A stretch of 64,000 nucleotides of DNA from Orychophragmus violaceus (taxonomy: Eukaryota; Streptophyta; Magnoliopsida; Brassicales; Brassicaceae): positions 75,559,001 through 75,623,000 of the forward strand of contig CM058232.1 of the NCBI GenBank assembly GCA_030180135.1, in the 5' to 3' direction. The first letter of the stretch is position 1; each line of letters begins with the position of its first letter. This document shows, in pieces, positions 20,589-31,277 of this stretch. The position numbers and the translations under genes were made by a program. A model generated the notes under the pieces. The model saw only the letters and a list, made by a program, of their open reading frames with translations. It did no database searches and was not told where the DNA came from.

Positions 20589-21097
20589 TCATCGGCTTTG
20601 GGTTCTGGGTTTGTGTCTTTTATATAAATTTAATGTATAAAATGTCAACAAAATTGTTTGATTGCTTGTTTCTATTTCCCTGCAGAGGTATAAAAGATAG
20701 CACTGAGCATGTAGTTAAATGGGAGGTTCCTTCGTAAGGAGCTTATTGCTGAACTAAAAACAATCGTCCAGATGATGCAAAATTTGAATTTGTTTTGTAT
20801 ATTCCTGTTTTGAACATTTTCTTGGCTCTGATGTTTCTGCTAGAAAATTTTGAATCCTTTCAAGTTGTTGATCTACAACTTCTGTTTCTGAATTTCGTTT
20901 CCTATTTGATTGACTGATTCCTTCTTTTTGCTTTTTTGTTTAAAGGATAACTTGACAACGGACTATGGTGAGAGGACTTCCATGTTCAGTAAACATTCTT
21001 CATGTACTTTTTTTCCCGAGGTGAGAAATGGTTTTAGTTGTAAGACTCTGACAACTTAGTGCCTTATAGTGGGTTTTGGATTTAGAGTATGGTGTTC
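20589..21097 (+). other. Host intron end, last exon and 3' region
   Basis: Intron sequence ends at the acceptor CTGCAG (20680-20685). The proposed last codons and stop are at 20686-20700, and AT-rich 3' sequence follows up to the chromodomain-type element at 21098. Nothing else is recognised. Confidence 0.4.
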
Positions 21098-21336
21098 TGT
21101 TATGAACAAAGATCGGAACTACGAAATCAAAAGAAACTGAATGAATATTGTAATTCGATCTCCAAATCAGAATTACAAAAGCTACAGGTTGACTCCAATC
21201 ACCTGAACAAATCGATCAACAAGATCGCCAGAAAGAAGAGCTCAGCTCAATCTTACTCAGAATATCACAAAATGCGAGATGAAACGTAAAATGTTCAACA
21301 GACAAGTATTTAAACATTCAACTGAATCAAACGGCA
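21098..21336 (-). repeat. 3' LTR of the chromodomain-type element
   Basis: On the minus strand the LTR starts TGCCGTTTGATTC at 21336 and ends CATAACA at 21098, about 239 bp. The polypurine tract CGAAGGGAGACTT (21337-21349) precedes it. The 5' LTR is not in the window, so the boundaries rest on TG...CA ends and the adjacent tract. Confidence 0.65.
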
Positions 21337-21354
21337 AAGTCTCCCTTCGAGCCA

Positions 21355-22548
21355 GAGTCTCTCAGCTACGACTTCATTATTCCTGCTCAACACTCGTCGT
21401 TGACTTCCCAGCTTTATCATACTTGTTCTTCCTTCTGAAATAAGCTTGACTTGGCATATCAATACCCGCCGCAATAAGACGAAGCTTGTCCTCAAGTTCA
21501 AAATCTGGGAATTATGACTTCACATCTCTGGCCAACAGCCATGAACACTCATGCTTTGGCAGTCCTTTCCACTCCACCAGGACCTCAAATGACCTGTCTT
21601 ATCATAACGAATCTCCAAAACGTTTTCTGGTATCAACACAAACTGGCCAACATCCGTGAATGAATCTGGCAGTGGCGTAGTTTGCAGATTAGAACCCAAC
21701 GCAGGTCTTAGTTGTGAAACATGGAACACCGAATGAATTTTAGATTCAACCGGAAACTTCAAATGGTAAGCAGCTTTACCAACCCTTTCCAACACCTCAT
21801 AAGGACCGTAGAATCGAGCTGCTAACTTTTGGCAAATCCGCTTTGTCACAGAATGTTGCCTATACGGTCTTAACTTCAAGAACACCATGTCTCCCACATC
21901 AAAATTTACATCCCTCCTATGCTCATTAGCTGCCATTGTCATCCGAGACTGAACGAGTCAAAGAACTCATGATCTCCTGTAACATTAAATCGCGTTTCTG
22001 CAGCATTTTCTCCAAATCAAAGTTGTTGGTAGAACCAACTTCAAAACGTATCAAAGGTGGAGGTTATCTTCCATAAACGACCCTAAATGGAGTAGCATTC
22101 AGTGACGTATGAAACGAAGTATTATAAGAGTATTCAGCCCATGGTAAGTATTTTGCCCACATCTTTGGATGAGCAGAAGCACAACATCTCAAATATGTTT
22201 CTAAGCAACGACTTAAGACCTCTGTTTGCCCATCCGTTTGTGGATGAAAGGCAGAACTGTATTTCAAATGTGTTCTAGCCAATTTGAAAGCATCCTTTCA
22301 GAATTTACTCAAGAAAATACTACCCTGTCGGAGACTATTGTCGCAGGATATCCATGTAATCGAACAATCTCCTGCACAAACTTCTTGGCCACATCCTCAG
22401 CTGTAAACGGATGTTTCAAACCATTAAAATGGCCATACTTACTCAACATATCCACCACCATAAAAATCACATTAACTCCTGCCGACGAAGGTAAGCCTTC
22501 CACAAAATCCATGCTGATATCCTCCCATATCTGTGAAGGAATTGGCAA
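21355..22548 (-). pseudogene. Integrase with chromodomain-like C-terminus, decayed
   Basis: The pieces on the minus strand are the integrase core start (IWEDISMDFVEGLP, 22548-22309), the distal core (AFHPQTDGQTEVLSRCLETY, 22282-22064) and the C-terminal part (VGDMVFLKLRPYRQHSV, ENVLEIRYDKTGH, 21942-21520). A frameshift near 21590 follows, after which another frame gives EWKGLPKHECSW, a chromodomain-like box. There is also a stop in the tail. The second Asp region (IVSDR) is altered, and the zinc-binding part upstream of 22548 carries stops. A chromodomain would direct integration into heterochromatin. Confidence 0.82.
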
Positions 22549-22798
22549 TGGCTATAAGAGTCCTGCAGGTGTAGAGTGGAGTACTTATGGGTCTGACACA
22601 CAACACATTCAGCTACATACTGATGTATCTGCGCTTTCATGTTCTTCCAATGAAACTGCTGCTAAATTCTTTTCAGAGTCCTCAATACCCCATTGTGTCC
22701 ACCAGTTAAGCTGTCATGATACTCCTGCATGATCAATGGTATATATGCTGAATCTGCCCCAATCATCAACCTGTTTTTGTACCAAATTCTGCCATTGA

Positions 22799-23911
22799 TC
22801 AGTGTATAACCTTTTTCACTCCTTCTTCGCTTTCAATCTGTTGCTTAAGCTTTTGCAACACAAGATCCTGCTCTACTCCCACCAACAGATCATGTAACTG
22901 TATCACTTGAGGAACTGTTAACGCAAGCAGCTTAGTATGCGTTTCCTCCAACTCTGGTGATAACATTCTAGAAAGGCCATTCGCAGCTTTATTATCACAT
23001 CCGGGTTTATAGATTATATCAAATTGATACCCCAATAATCTTGTTAACCATTTCTGATACTCCAAAGATACTTCTCGTTGCTCCAGCAAAAATTTGAGAC
23101 TCTTCTGATCCGTATGGACCACAAACTTTCTCCCAATCAGATAATGCTTCCATTTCTGAACTGAGTACACCACAGCCATCAACTCGCGTTCATAAATTGG
23201 TTTCAATTGTTCTCTAGGAGTTAAACCACAACTAAAATATGCTATTGGTCTCGTTTGTTGCATAAGAACTCCTCCCAAACCAAAACCAGATGCATCAGTT
23301 TCCACAATGAACATCTCTGAAAAATCAGGTAACGCCAGCACCGGCGCAGTACACATCGCTTGTTTGAGATCATCAAATGCTTTCTGAGCCATAGAAGACC
23401 AACTGAACTTGTCCTTCTTCAAAAGCAGTGTCAAGGGCCGAGCAATGACGCCATATCCCTGTACGAAACGCCTGTAATAACCAGTCAGACCGAGAAAACC
23501 TCTCAACTGTTTGACTGTTTTAGGAGTAGGCCAGTTTCTCATTGCTTCGGTTTTAGTTGGATCAGTGGCTACTCCCTCCTCTGAAATATATGTCCAAGAT
23601 AATCCACCTGTTTCTGACTGAACAAACACTTCTTTTTGTTTGAGTATAACTTGTTATCCGAGAAAACCTTCAACACCAAGATTAAATGTTCCACATGTTC
23701 TTCGACTGATGAACTGTATATTAGTATGTCATCGAAGAAAACTAACGCAAACTTTCGTTGAAAAGGACGGAATAGCTCATTCATCAAAGCCTGAACGTGG
23801 CTGGTGCATTGGTCAAGCCAAATGGCATGACCAAGAACTCATAATGTCCTTCATGCGTGCGAAAAGCAGTCTTCTCAATGTCATTCTCTTCCATTCCTAT
23901 ATGGTGATATC
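22799..23911 (-). pseudogene. Reverse transcriptase palm and RNase H of the chromodomain-type element
   Basis: From the insertion junction at 23911 the minus strand reads the palm (VMPFGLTNAPATF), the catalytic box FFDDILIYS near 23735 and KKCLFSQKQVDYLGHIF. A frameshift near 23610 follows, and then RGFLGLTGYYRRFVQGYG, IVETDASGFGLGGVLMQ and the RNase H motifs ERELMAVVYSVQKW and HTDQKSLKFLLEQR. The upstream part of reverse transcriptase is at 53517-53620. Two or more frameshifts are present, so it is inactive. Confidence 0.87.
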
Positions 23912-25115
23912 TGATAGGTCTAGTTTTATCCCTATTCTAACTGCAAGTGCACAGTGATGCGAATGTAGTACTTAGGGTATCGAATCCACGGAGACTCTAG
24001 ACTCTTGCGATAGATTATAGAATTTCAGGTTAAGCTAGGTAGCAATAGAGAAAGCAGTAAATCAAACAGCAGAAAAGTAAATAGATCGGTTTGTAAGCAA
24101 GAAGCGAAGGCGTTAGGTCAAGGGAGTTCTCAGGAAATCAGGAACACAGGCTAATCAATCAATCATGATCTAATTAAGAACTGTTCTAGAACTAGAATCA
24201 CAGAATTATAACAGACCAACTTTCGTTGCGAATATTATCTATGTCTAACAACCTAGCAAGCCAACTTTCGTTGCGAATTCTAGAGTTCTAAACAAGCATT
24301 AATCTCAAGTTCTTTCGTTCACAATTCCTCTAAACCAAATTTCTTTGCGAGTAGATCAAATTGCTCATCTAGGTTCTTTCTAGCTAATTAACCAACTGTC
24401 TTTGTGGAAATCAACTTAACATCATAAATCTGGGTAGCTACTTCAGATTAAGCAGTAAGAACAACCCTAGATGAAGAACTAACAGATATGAATCCCTACA
24501 GATTGATCAACCTATAATTCCATGAAATCCTAATGAGAATCCCTAAACCTAACAGGTAAACTACTCAGACATGACAATTGAAGCAAAAGACATGATGAAT
24601 AGAAAACCAAATATCATAAAACAGAATAAGAAACATGGGTTCGAAATCTTCTCTCTGTCGAGTATCTGATCAGCCCCTAAAACTCTCTGAATGTAAAATA
24701 AAGCGTAAGTAAAGCGTAGCCTAAACAAGTGGCTAAAAACCCTAATATATAGTCTAAAACGCGTATGGGGCCTTTTTGCAAATATGGGAAGTTTCTGGGC
24801 AAAAACTGTAATTTCTGGATTTTTGTGCGCAGAACCCTGGAATCACCTTGCATCGACCGATGCACATACTGCATCGACCGATGCACATACTGCATCGACC
24901 GATGCACTGCATCGATGCAGGGCGATTTCGCAGCCAGTGAACTCTGTGAAATCTCTAAACAGTGCAGAAATGCTCCCAATGCTCCCAGAACGTCCAATTA
25001 GGCTCCAAATGTCCTTAAACCTGTAAAACACCTGAAAAGACTCCAAAACATACTAAAAGACTCGATAATAAAGACATATATCATGGTCGAAAGTCCTAAA
25101 AACCATGATATATCA
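23912..25115 (-). repeat. 3' LTR of element A
   Basis: The 1204-bp LTR starts (plus strand) TGATAGGTCTAG and ends GATATATCA. It is followed at 25116 by ACTCCCCCACACTTA, the reverse complement of the polypurine tract. It holds three units of a 21-bp repeat at 24850-24905, whereas the 5' LTR has two. It also has several CAACTTTCGTTGCG/CAAATTTCTTTGCG repeats near 24210-24420. Confidence 0.92.
24850..24921 (+). repeat. Minisatellite of GCATCGACCGATGCA units in the LTR of element A
   Basis: Units start at 24850, 24871 and 24892 (GCATCGACCGATGCA plus spacer CATACT). A shorter palindrome CTGCATCGATGCAG and GGCGATTTCG follow. The 5' LTR copy at 53266-53310 has one unit fewer. Each unit is itself a near-palindrome. 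Confidence 0.9.
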
Positions 25116-26468
25116 ACTCCCCCACACTTAGCTTTTGCTTGCCCTCAAGCAAACATAAGACCAAGATCAGGAGAAGAAGTTTGAAAACTTCAGAAACTCG
25201 TTTCATCGTAGGAGCACCACACTCAGATTCCCCTTTAGTAAGCCACATGAAAATGAACCTGCAAACATCAAGACCAACATATACTTCCCCCACACTTAGC
25301 AACTATCCTGAGTAAACTCCACAATCACATTCAGAGCATCCAAATTCACCATACTGACTTCTATAGGCTATTAAGTGTGGTCTCACCTATGGGGTATCGA
25401 TCAAAGAACACATGGATTCTTACTCTGTTAGCATTTGACCACTCAACTGTTGCTTCTGGTCCCTTTCTTCTCTTTTCCCTTCCTTAGCACTGATTTTTCC
25501 CCATTGGGTATCATTTTATTTTTTTTATCAGTGCTCTTCCCGTTAAGGGGTGTACTTTGGACACATTCCATGAATGCACAAGAGATAATAGTGTTTGCTA
25601 CCACTCCCGTGACCACTTCGGAGCTACTAGCTCATCCTCAGTTTATTATTCTCTCTTTTTTTTTTTACTTTAGGGAAGGGGAGAAGGGAACCTTACTTGG
25701 ACAGGTTTACAAGCTGTGTCAGAACTAACAGAGGAGTCCGACTCAAGGTATACCAAGCCCTTAGGTGAGAAAATTAAGTCAAATTAAGGGAGAAGTCAGT
25801 AAAGGATCCTCTGAATACCTGAATTGATATGGGTGTCCTTAGTAGGTTGATCCGTGTTGGATTTTCTAATAGTCATAGATAGATCTTCCAGCTTCATCCC
25901 AATGGTCACTTAAGTTCCTGCAAGTGCTGTTAACTTCTCAAAAATTCATTGTTTCCTACTTAAACTATTTTGACTCAATAAAATAAAATTTTGAAAAATC
26001 GGACTGACTCTAAGAAAACAAAAGAGTGTGTCAGTAGCTACCTCCCCCACACTTGAAACACACTGTCCCCAGTGGTGTCAAGCCCAGGTTTGGTGAGAAT
26101 AATCAAATTGAAGAACAATCTGAAAAGTTGCAGAATACTTACTGTCATCGGCATGCGTCGATCGATGCCACAAGGGTGTTGATCGATGCAAGGTGAATAT
26201 GCTCGCGGTTATTTAGATAACCGATGTCTGAATCGCAATCGAATCGGCTAACCAGAAATCGCAGCTGTGTCGACCAATGCACTAGGTGTGTCGATCGACG
26301 CAGTGCGATTATGCCTGTTTCTCACGCCTCTGAACACACTTAAAAAGAAAAATCAAAACACCAAAATAAAAACAAAAAATAAAAACGAAAACGAACCTAA
26401 CAGTGGGTTGCCTCCCACTCAGCGCTTGTTTAAAGTCGATAGCTTGACTATGGGATAAGAGATCGGAC
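25116..26468 (-). other. 3' noncoding region of element A
   Basis: It contains the terminal polypurine tract (25116-25130), two further copies of the same tract-like sequence (25283-25300 and 26041-26054) and a CT-rich region near 25440-25680. It also has palindromic motif pairs at 26157-26190 and 26266-26304 and a hairpin at 26403-26418. No env-like or other protein is encoded. Confidence 0.7.
26403..26418 (-). promoter_or_regulatory. Conserved hairpin downstream of the gag-protease ORF
   Basis: GTGGGTTGCCTCCCAC, with one more pair on each side, forms a short stem. It recurs in the same place in the second copy of A (39785-39800), in the B/C internal region (44433-44448) and in D (49777-49792). 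A role in RNA packaging, stability or translation ending is possible but not shown. Confidence 0.5.
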
Positions 26469-28034
26469 TTATGGGAGATTCAACAGAGACTTTGAGTGTC
26501 TCTGCGAATATCTCTTCATCCAAGGTGGCGTATAAGCATTTGGATCATGAGAACTCCCAAGGAACGAAGGAGTAGAACCATGGCGGGAGCGAAGCTTGGG
26601 TGGGATTCTGCGTTTTCTTGCATTCAAAACTGAGGGATTAAGAGTTTTAAGTTTAGAAGCTTTATGCCTTACCTTTGGTGGAAATGAGATGTCTGGAGCT
26701 TTCTGCTTATGAGCAGTTGCAGGCACTGAAGATGTTAGAGCGAGTTCAGAATGAACTGCCATCTTCTCCTCTCTAACTGGAACCTCTGGTTCCACCTCAA
26801 CACTGAAGCTCTGTCCATCAATGGTGGCTCTCTGCTTCCTGTCCATCTTGAACTGCAATGGCTTATCTCCCAGTTGGAGATCAATCAGCCCACACCTCAT
26901 ATCAATCACAGCTCCAGCAGTAGCTAAGAATGATCTACCAAGTAGCAGAGGATCATAAGTTTCAATATCATACTCCAGCACCACAAAATCTGTTGGAATC
27001 AAGTAGTTCCCAACTCTGACTTGAACGTCCTCAAGAACTCCTTCTGGATACCTCTTTGATTGATCAGCCAGGATAAGAGAGATCCTAGTAGGCTGGAAAT
27101 CCATCAGTCCTAATCTCACAGCCACAGAGTGTGGCATGAGATTCACGCAAGATCCTAAATCATACAGAGAACGCTTGAATATGTCCTTAGATATGGAATA
27201 GTCGAGCACAAAGGCTACTGGATCTGGAAGCTTCTCTGAAATCTGAACCAGTTGCTTCTCCATTACTATTATGCATTTAGCTTCTTCTAGCTCCTGTTTA
27301 GACAGTTTAGGAACCTTAGGATACGGCACAGGGGGCTTATAGACTCGCTCTGGGACTGTTACAGGTCTCTGGTCACGTCTGCGTTCTATGTCGACCGATG
27401 CACGATGTGTGTCGATCGACACAAGGCGATTTCGAGCAATTTCATCAGACGTATCGGGACTGTGTCGATCGATGCAAGAGTTGTGTCGATCGATGCTTGT
27501 CTCAGACAGACATAATTCATCCAGAAAATCCGAGATTACGCTCTCTTCTTCGTCCAGCAAGTTAATCTCGTCCCTTATGACCACAGGATTAACGGATCTG
27601 TTCTGTTCAGCTTTTACAGCTTCATTCTGCCTCTGTATTGCTCCAGCTATTTGTTGAATTTTGATATCTAGCTCCTTCGCATGTGTGCTCAAAGATTCAA
27701 ACTTCCCGTTCAGATTTTCATACAATGCATCTATCTTTGAGTTTAAGGACACATCGATATGTTGTTGTCCCTCAAGAAACTGCTCCATCATTGTTTCTAA
27801 CCTGCTCTTATATGCAGGTGCAGGCGGTGCTTGGTAAGAATAAACACCGTAGTTCCTCGAGAAGGGTTCCTGAAAAGCAGATTCCTGACTGTTGAATCCA
27901 TTCCATCCGACGCAGTTGATAGCTCCTTGCGCATACTTTCCAAGTAGAAGACTATGTAGAGAGTCAACTTTGTTCTTCAGCCCAGCTATCTGTGAACTGT
28001 CAATCCCTGAGCTGAAAATATCATTCCGACACAT
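26469..28034 (-). CDS. Gag-protease protein of element A (no reverse transcriptase)
   Basis: A 521-residue open frame. The N-terminal 150 residues are Gln/Asn-rich with a coiled coil (MMEQFLEGQQ, LYENLNGKFESLSTHAKELD). A middle segment rich in SIDRH/SIDTH repeats (about 195-230) is the translation of palindromic DNA motifs. A retropepsin-like domain follows (about 290-400) with YDLGSCVNLMPHSVAVRLGL as the active-site region (Asp-Leu-Gly, not Asp-Thr-Gly) and PLLLGRSFLATAGAVIDMR as the second strand, as in Athila proteases. The tail ends AYTPPWMKRYSQRHSKSLL. The globular Gag domain present at 45567-47153 is absent here, so this protein is a shortened Gag. It is intact and has a near-identical copy at 39851-41416. 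Confidence 0.8.
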   Translation of the reverse strand: MCRNDIFSSGIDSSQIAGLKNKVDSLHSLLLGKYAQGAINCVGWNGFNSQESAFQEPFSRNYGVYSYQAPPAPAYKSRLETMMEQFLEGQQHIDVSLNSKIDALYENLNGKFESLSTHAKELDIKIQQIAGAIQRQNEAVKAEQNRSVNPVVIRDEINLLDEEESVISDFLDELCLSETSIDRHNSCIDRHSPDTSDEIARNRLVSIDTHRASVDIERRRDQRPVTVPERVYKPPVPYPKVPKLSKQELEEAKCIIVMEKQLVQISEKLPDPVAFVLDYSISKDIFKRSLYDLGSCVNLMPHSVAVRLGLMDFQPTRISLILADQSKRYPEGVLEDVQVRVGNYLIPTDFVVLEYDIETYDPLLLGRSFLATAGAVIDMRCGLIDLQLGDKPLQFKMDRKQRATIDGQSFSVEVEPEVPVREEKMAVHSELALTSSVPATAHKQKAPDISFPPKVRHKASKLKTLNPSVLNARKRRIPPKLRSRHGSTPSFLGSSHDPNAYTPPWMKRYSQRHSKSLLNLP

Positions 28035-28285
28035 CGTCCTTACGGATCTCTTAACCTTCTTGGTGATTCCGCAAAGTGTGTCGACCGATGCAAGAAGAGC
28101 GTCGATCGATGCAATGCGAAATCTATGTCGATCGACACACAGGATCGTGTCGATCGATGCAAGACGATTCTTTCGAATCTGACCTGCAAAACAGAGAAAA
28201 ACAGAAAAATAAATCAGTAAAATAAAAAAAAAACGAAAAACCTAGTCTAAACCCTAAGTTCAAATCTATCGAAGACTCAAAAGAG

Positions 28286-28308
28286 TCCCCGGAAACGGCG
28301 CTAAAAAC
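28286..28308 (-). other. Primer binding site of element A, mutated
   Basis: The minus strand reads TAGCGCCGTTTCCGGGGA next to the 5' LTR. The intact site in element D (51349-51370) reads TGGCGCCGTTGCCGGGGA, so two positions differ. The sequence matches the primer type used by Athila elements (tRNA-Asp). Confidence 0.8.
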
Positions 28309-28309
28309 T

Positions 28310-28553
28310 TGATAGGTGTAAGTTTTATCCCTATTCTAACTGCAAGTGCACAATGATGTGAATGTAGTACTTAGGGTATCGAATCCACAGAGACTCTAGA
28401 CTCTTGCGATAGATTATAGAATTTCAGGTTAAGCTAGGTAGCAATAGAGAAAGCAGTAAATCAAACAGCAGAAAAGTAAATAGATCGGTTTGTAAGCAAG
28501 AAGCGAAGGCGTTAGGTCAAGGGAGTTCTCAGGAAATCAGGAACATAGGCTAA
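28310..28553 (-). repeat. 5' LTR of element A, first part
   Basis: This is the first 244 bp (plus-strand order) of the A LTR, ending in GCTAA (28549-28553), the target duplication of compound element B. The LTR continues at 52565. Confidence 0.9.
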
Positions 28554-29747
28554 TGATAGGTCAAGAATTAATCCATATACTAACTGCAAGTGCACAGTAA
28601 TGTCAATGTAGTATATAGGGTATCGAATCCACAGAGACTCTGGTCTCGATAGATCAGAACCGTAGAGATTAATACTAAGAATAAAGCAAGTGGTGAATGA
28701 AATAAAAGCAAGGCAGTAAAGTAAATCAGTAGCAGGAATTTGTTGTGAAAGCAATAAACTAAAAGCGCTAAGTCTAGGGAATTCTCAGGAAATCAGACAA
28801 GCAGACAAGTTAATCAGTCAGGATCTAATTAAACACAGTTCTAGAACTCAAATCACAGAATTAGAATTAACCAAATCTCTTTGCGAAAATCCTCTAAGTC
28901 TAAGTGCAGTAATCCAAATCTCTTTGCAATTACTAACAAATTAAACCGGCATTAATTTCAAGTTCGATATGTTCACAATTAAACTAAACCAAATCTCTTT
29001 GCGAATAATTTAATTGCTCAACCTAAATAGTTCAGATTCTAAACCACACTCTCGTGTCGTATTTAGCAACCTAAGATCTAGATTCTAATTGATCAGGTTA
29101 GAACTAGCTTTAAGCACAATTTAGTTTGAAGAACATTCTAATCATGTGAATCCTTAACTGAATTAAACAAGTCTAGCAAGTCATAAAATCCTTAATGAGA
29201 AACCCTAAACTTAACTATGAATCTACTCAGACATGATTAATGAAACAGAAATCATAGAAATAATAGATTGCATATAAGAAATTAAATAGATAAAGGGGTT
29301 CGAAATCTTCTCCAAAATAGATGAAGTACAGGATTAGATCAGCCCCAAAAGCTCTAAAAATCTCTTAGCTCTAAGTATGAAAGCGTATCTAAAATAAACA
29401 CCAAAATCCTAATTATATAGGCAAAATCTCGGCTGGGGCTTCTTCGTAAATATTGGAAACTTCTAGGCCAAAGTGCAAAGTCTTGATAACTTCATTAAAC
29501 CGCCGCGTTCGGCCCATCTCGCTAGTGTGTCGATCGTTGCAGGTGTGCAACGATCGACGCATGATCATCAAATCGGATAGTGAGTTTAAACTCTCGGCCA
29601 AACACTCCAAAAATCCCCAAAATGCTCAAATATCTCCAATTCCGCTCCAAACCTGATTATACATGTAAAAGACTCTAAAAGAACACAAAAGAACACTAAA
29701 ACACAATTATATCAAGGCATAAAACCGGTAAAAACCATGATATATCA
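28554..29747 (-). repeat. B-type LTR, first duplicated copy
   Basis: 1194 bp, identical in length to 41936-43129 and 51371-52564. It carries a palindromic motif pair (29527-29563) and is followed by the polypurine-tract complement at 29748. It is the duplicated copy of the 3' LTR of the compound element. Confidence 0.9.
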
Positions 29748-30553
29748 ACTCCCCCACACTTAGCCTTTGCTTGCCTTCAAGCAAAACAGAGAACTAAAAT
29801 GTAGTGAAGAGGTTTGAAAACTCTTCAGAAACTCTTTTCATCTTAGAAGCAGCAACACTCAGATTCCCCTTAGTAAACCACATGAAAAAATCAACCTGCA
29901 GACATCAAGACCAACATATACTTCCCCCACACTTAGCAACTGTCCTAAGTAAACTCCACAATCACATTCAAGCATTCAATCCCTACTGACTTCTGCAAGT
30001 ATTTAAGTGCGGTCTCACCTAAGGAGTATCGATCAAAGGCACATGGATTCTTACCTTATCAGCTCTAGACCACCATACTATCTTTCTCTAGTCCCTTTCT
30101 TCTCTTTTACCTTCCTTAGCATTCTGATTTTTCTCCTTTGGGTATCATTTTATTTTTTTATCAGTGCTCTTCCCGTTAAGGGGTGTACTTTGGACACATT
30201 CCATGGATGCATAGGATATGAGAGTTTTAGCTACCATTCCCATGACCACTTCGGAGTTACTAACTCATCCTCAGTTTATTATCTTTTCTTTTTTTTTTTT
30301 AATTTTTTTTATGGAAGGGGAGAAGGGAACTAAATAGGACAGGTTTACAGGCTGTGTCAGAACTAACAAGGGAATCCGACACAAAGTATACCAAGCCCTT
30401 AGGTGAGAAATCTAAGTCAGTATTAAGGTGAAGTCAGTAAAAGATCCTCTGATACCTGAAGTGATGTGGGTGTTATCAGTAGGTTGATCCATGTCTGGGT
30501 TTTCTAATAGTCAGAGATAATCTACAGCTTCATCCCAATGGTTACTTAAGTTC
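29748..30553 (-). other. 3' noncoding region of element B, cut at the duplication junction
   Basis: It matches 43130-43935 and has two polypurine-tract-like repeats. It ends abruptly at CTGCA (30554-30558), where sequence of the A LTR begins. No protein is encoded. Confidence 0.8.
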
Positions 30554-30558
30554 CTGCA

Positions 30559-30762
30559 TCGATGCAGGGCGATTTCGCAGCCAGTGAACTCTGTGAAATC
30601 TCTAAACAGTGCAGAAATGCTCCCAATGCTCCCAGAACGTCCAATTAGGCTCCAAATGTCCTTAAACCTGTAAAACACCTGAAAAGACTCCAAAACATAC
30701 TAAAAGACTTGATAATAAAGACATATATCATGGTCGAAAGTCCTAAAAATCATGATATATCA
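30559..30762 (-). repeat. Partial LTR of element A at the start of the second duplicated unit
   Basis: It matches 24912-25115 and begins at the duplication junction. It ends GATATATCA followed by the polypurine-tract complement. It is not an insertion; it is the truncated left end of duplicate unit two. Confidence 0.88.
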
Positions 30763-31277
30763 ACTCCCCCACACTTAGCTTTTGCTTGCCCTCAAGCAAA
30801 CATAAGACCAAGATCAGGAGAAGAAGTTTGAAAACTTCAGAAACTCGTTTCATCGTAGGAGCACCACACTCAGATTCCCCTTTAGTAAGCCACATGAAAA
30901 TGAACCTGCAAACATCAAGACCAACATATACTTCCCCCACACTTAGCAACTATCCTGAGTAAACTCCACAATCACATTCAGAGCATCCAAATTCACCATA
31001 CTGACTTCTATAGGCTATTAAGTGTGGTCTCACCTATGGGGTATCGATCAAAGAACACATGGATTCTTACTCTGTTAGCATTTGACCACTCAACTGTTGC
31101 TTCTGGTCCCTTTCTTCTCTTTTCCCTTCCTTAGCACTGATTTTTCCCCATTGGGTATCATTTTATTTTTTTTATCAGTGCTCTTCCCGTTAAGGGGTGT
31201 ACTTTGGACACATTCCATGAATGCACAAGAGATAATAGTGTTTGCTACCACTCCCGTGACCACTTCGGAGCTACTAG
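30763..31277 (-). other. 3' noncoding region of element A, second copy, left part
   Basis: It matches 25116-25627. It ends with ACTAG (31273-31277), the left target duplication of the copia element. The uninterrupted site is present in the first copy near 25622-25632. Confidence 0.88.

Larger units (their letters stand above)
12490..20700 (+). pseudogene. Small host membrane protein gene split by an 8-kb retrotransposon-filled intron, frameshifted
   Basis: The frame from the ATG at 12490 reads MNRFSASGGLVSENDVPKLW and continues into a hydrophobic segment. A 7-bp tandem duplication (TTACTAT at 12587-12593 and 12594-12600) breaks the frame inside that segment. Past it the other frame gives FVIWWQNLSYPTHTHRHT up to 12667, where a GT donor follows. 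An acceptor CTGCAG at 20680-20685 opens a last exon coding four residues and a stop (20686-20700) in matching phase. Without the duplication the product would be about 60 residues with one membrane span, the size of a small organelle membrane subunit. I do not recognise the family. The intron now contains the copia element at 13492-20510. The 3' exon assignment is an inference. Confidence 0.5.

Noticed and set aside
21089..21289. 66-codon plus-strand frame over the short LTR
   Set aside because: It spans the LTR of the minus-strand chromodomain element and is not supported by any motif.
24200..24420. Spaced repeats CAACTTTCGTTGCG / CAAATTTCTTTGCG in Athila-like LTRs, considered as a CRISPR-like array
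   Set aside because: Spacing and sequence vary, they recur in every Athila-like LTR, and the context is plant nuclear. They are LTR sub-repeats and not a CRISPR array.
24765..25046. Cys/Asp-rich short peptides encoded on both strands of the LTR minisatellite
   Set aside because: They are translations of the palindromic repeat itself (CIDRCTYCIDRCTY-like) inside an LTR and have no start context or domain.
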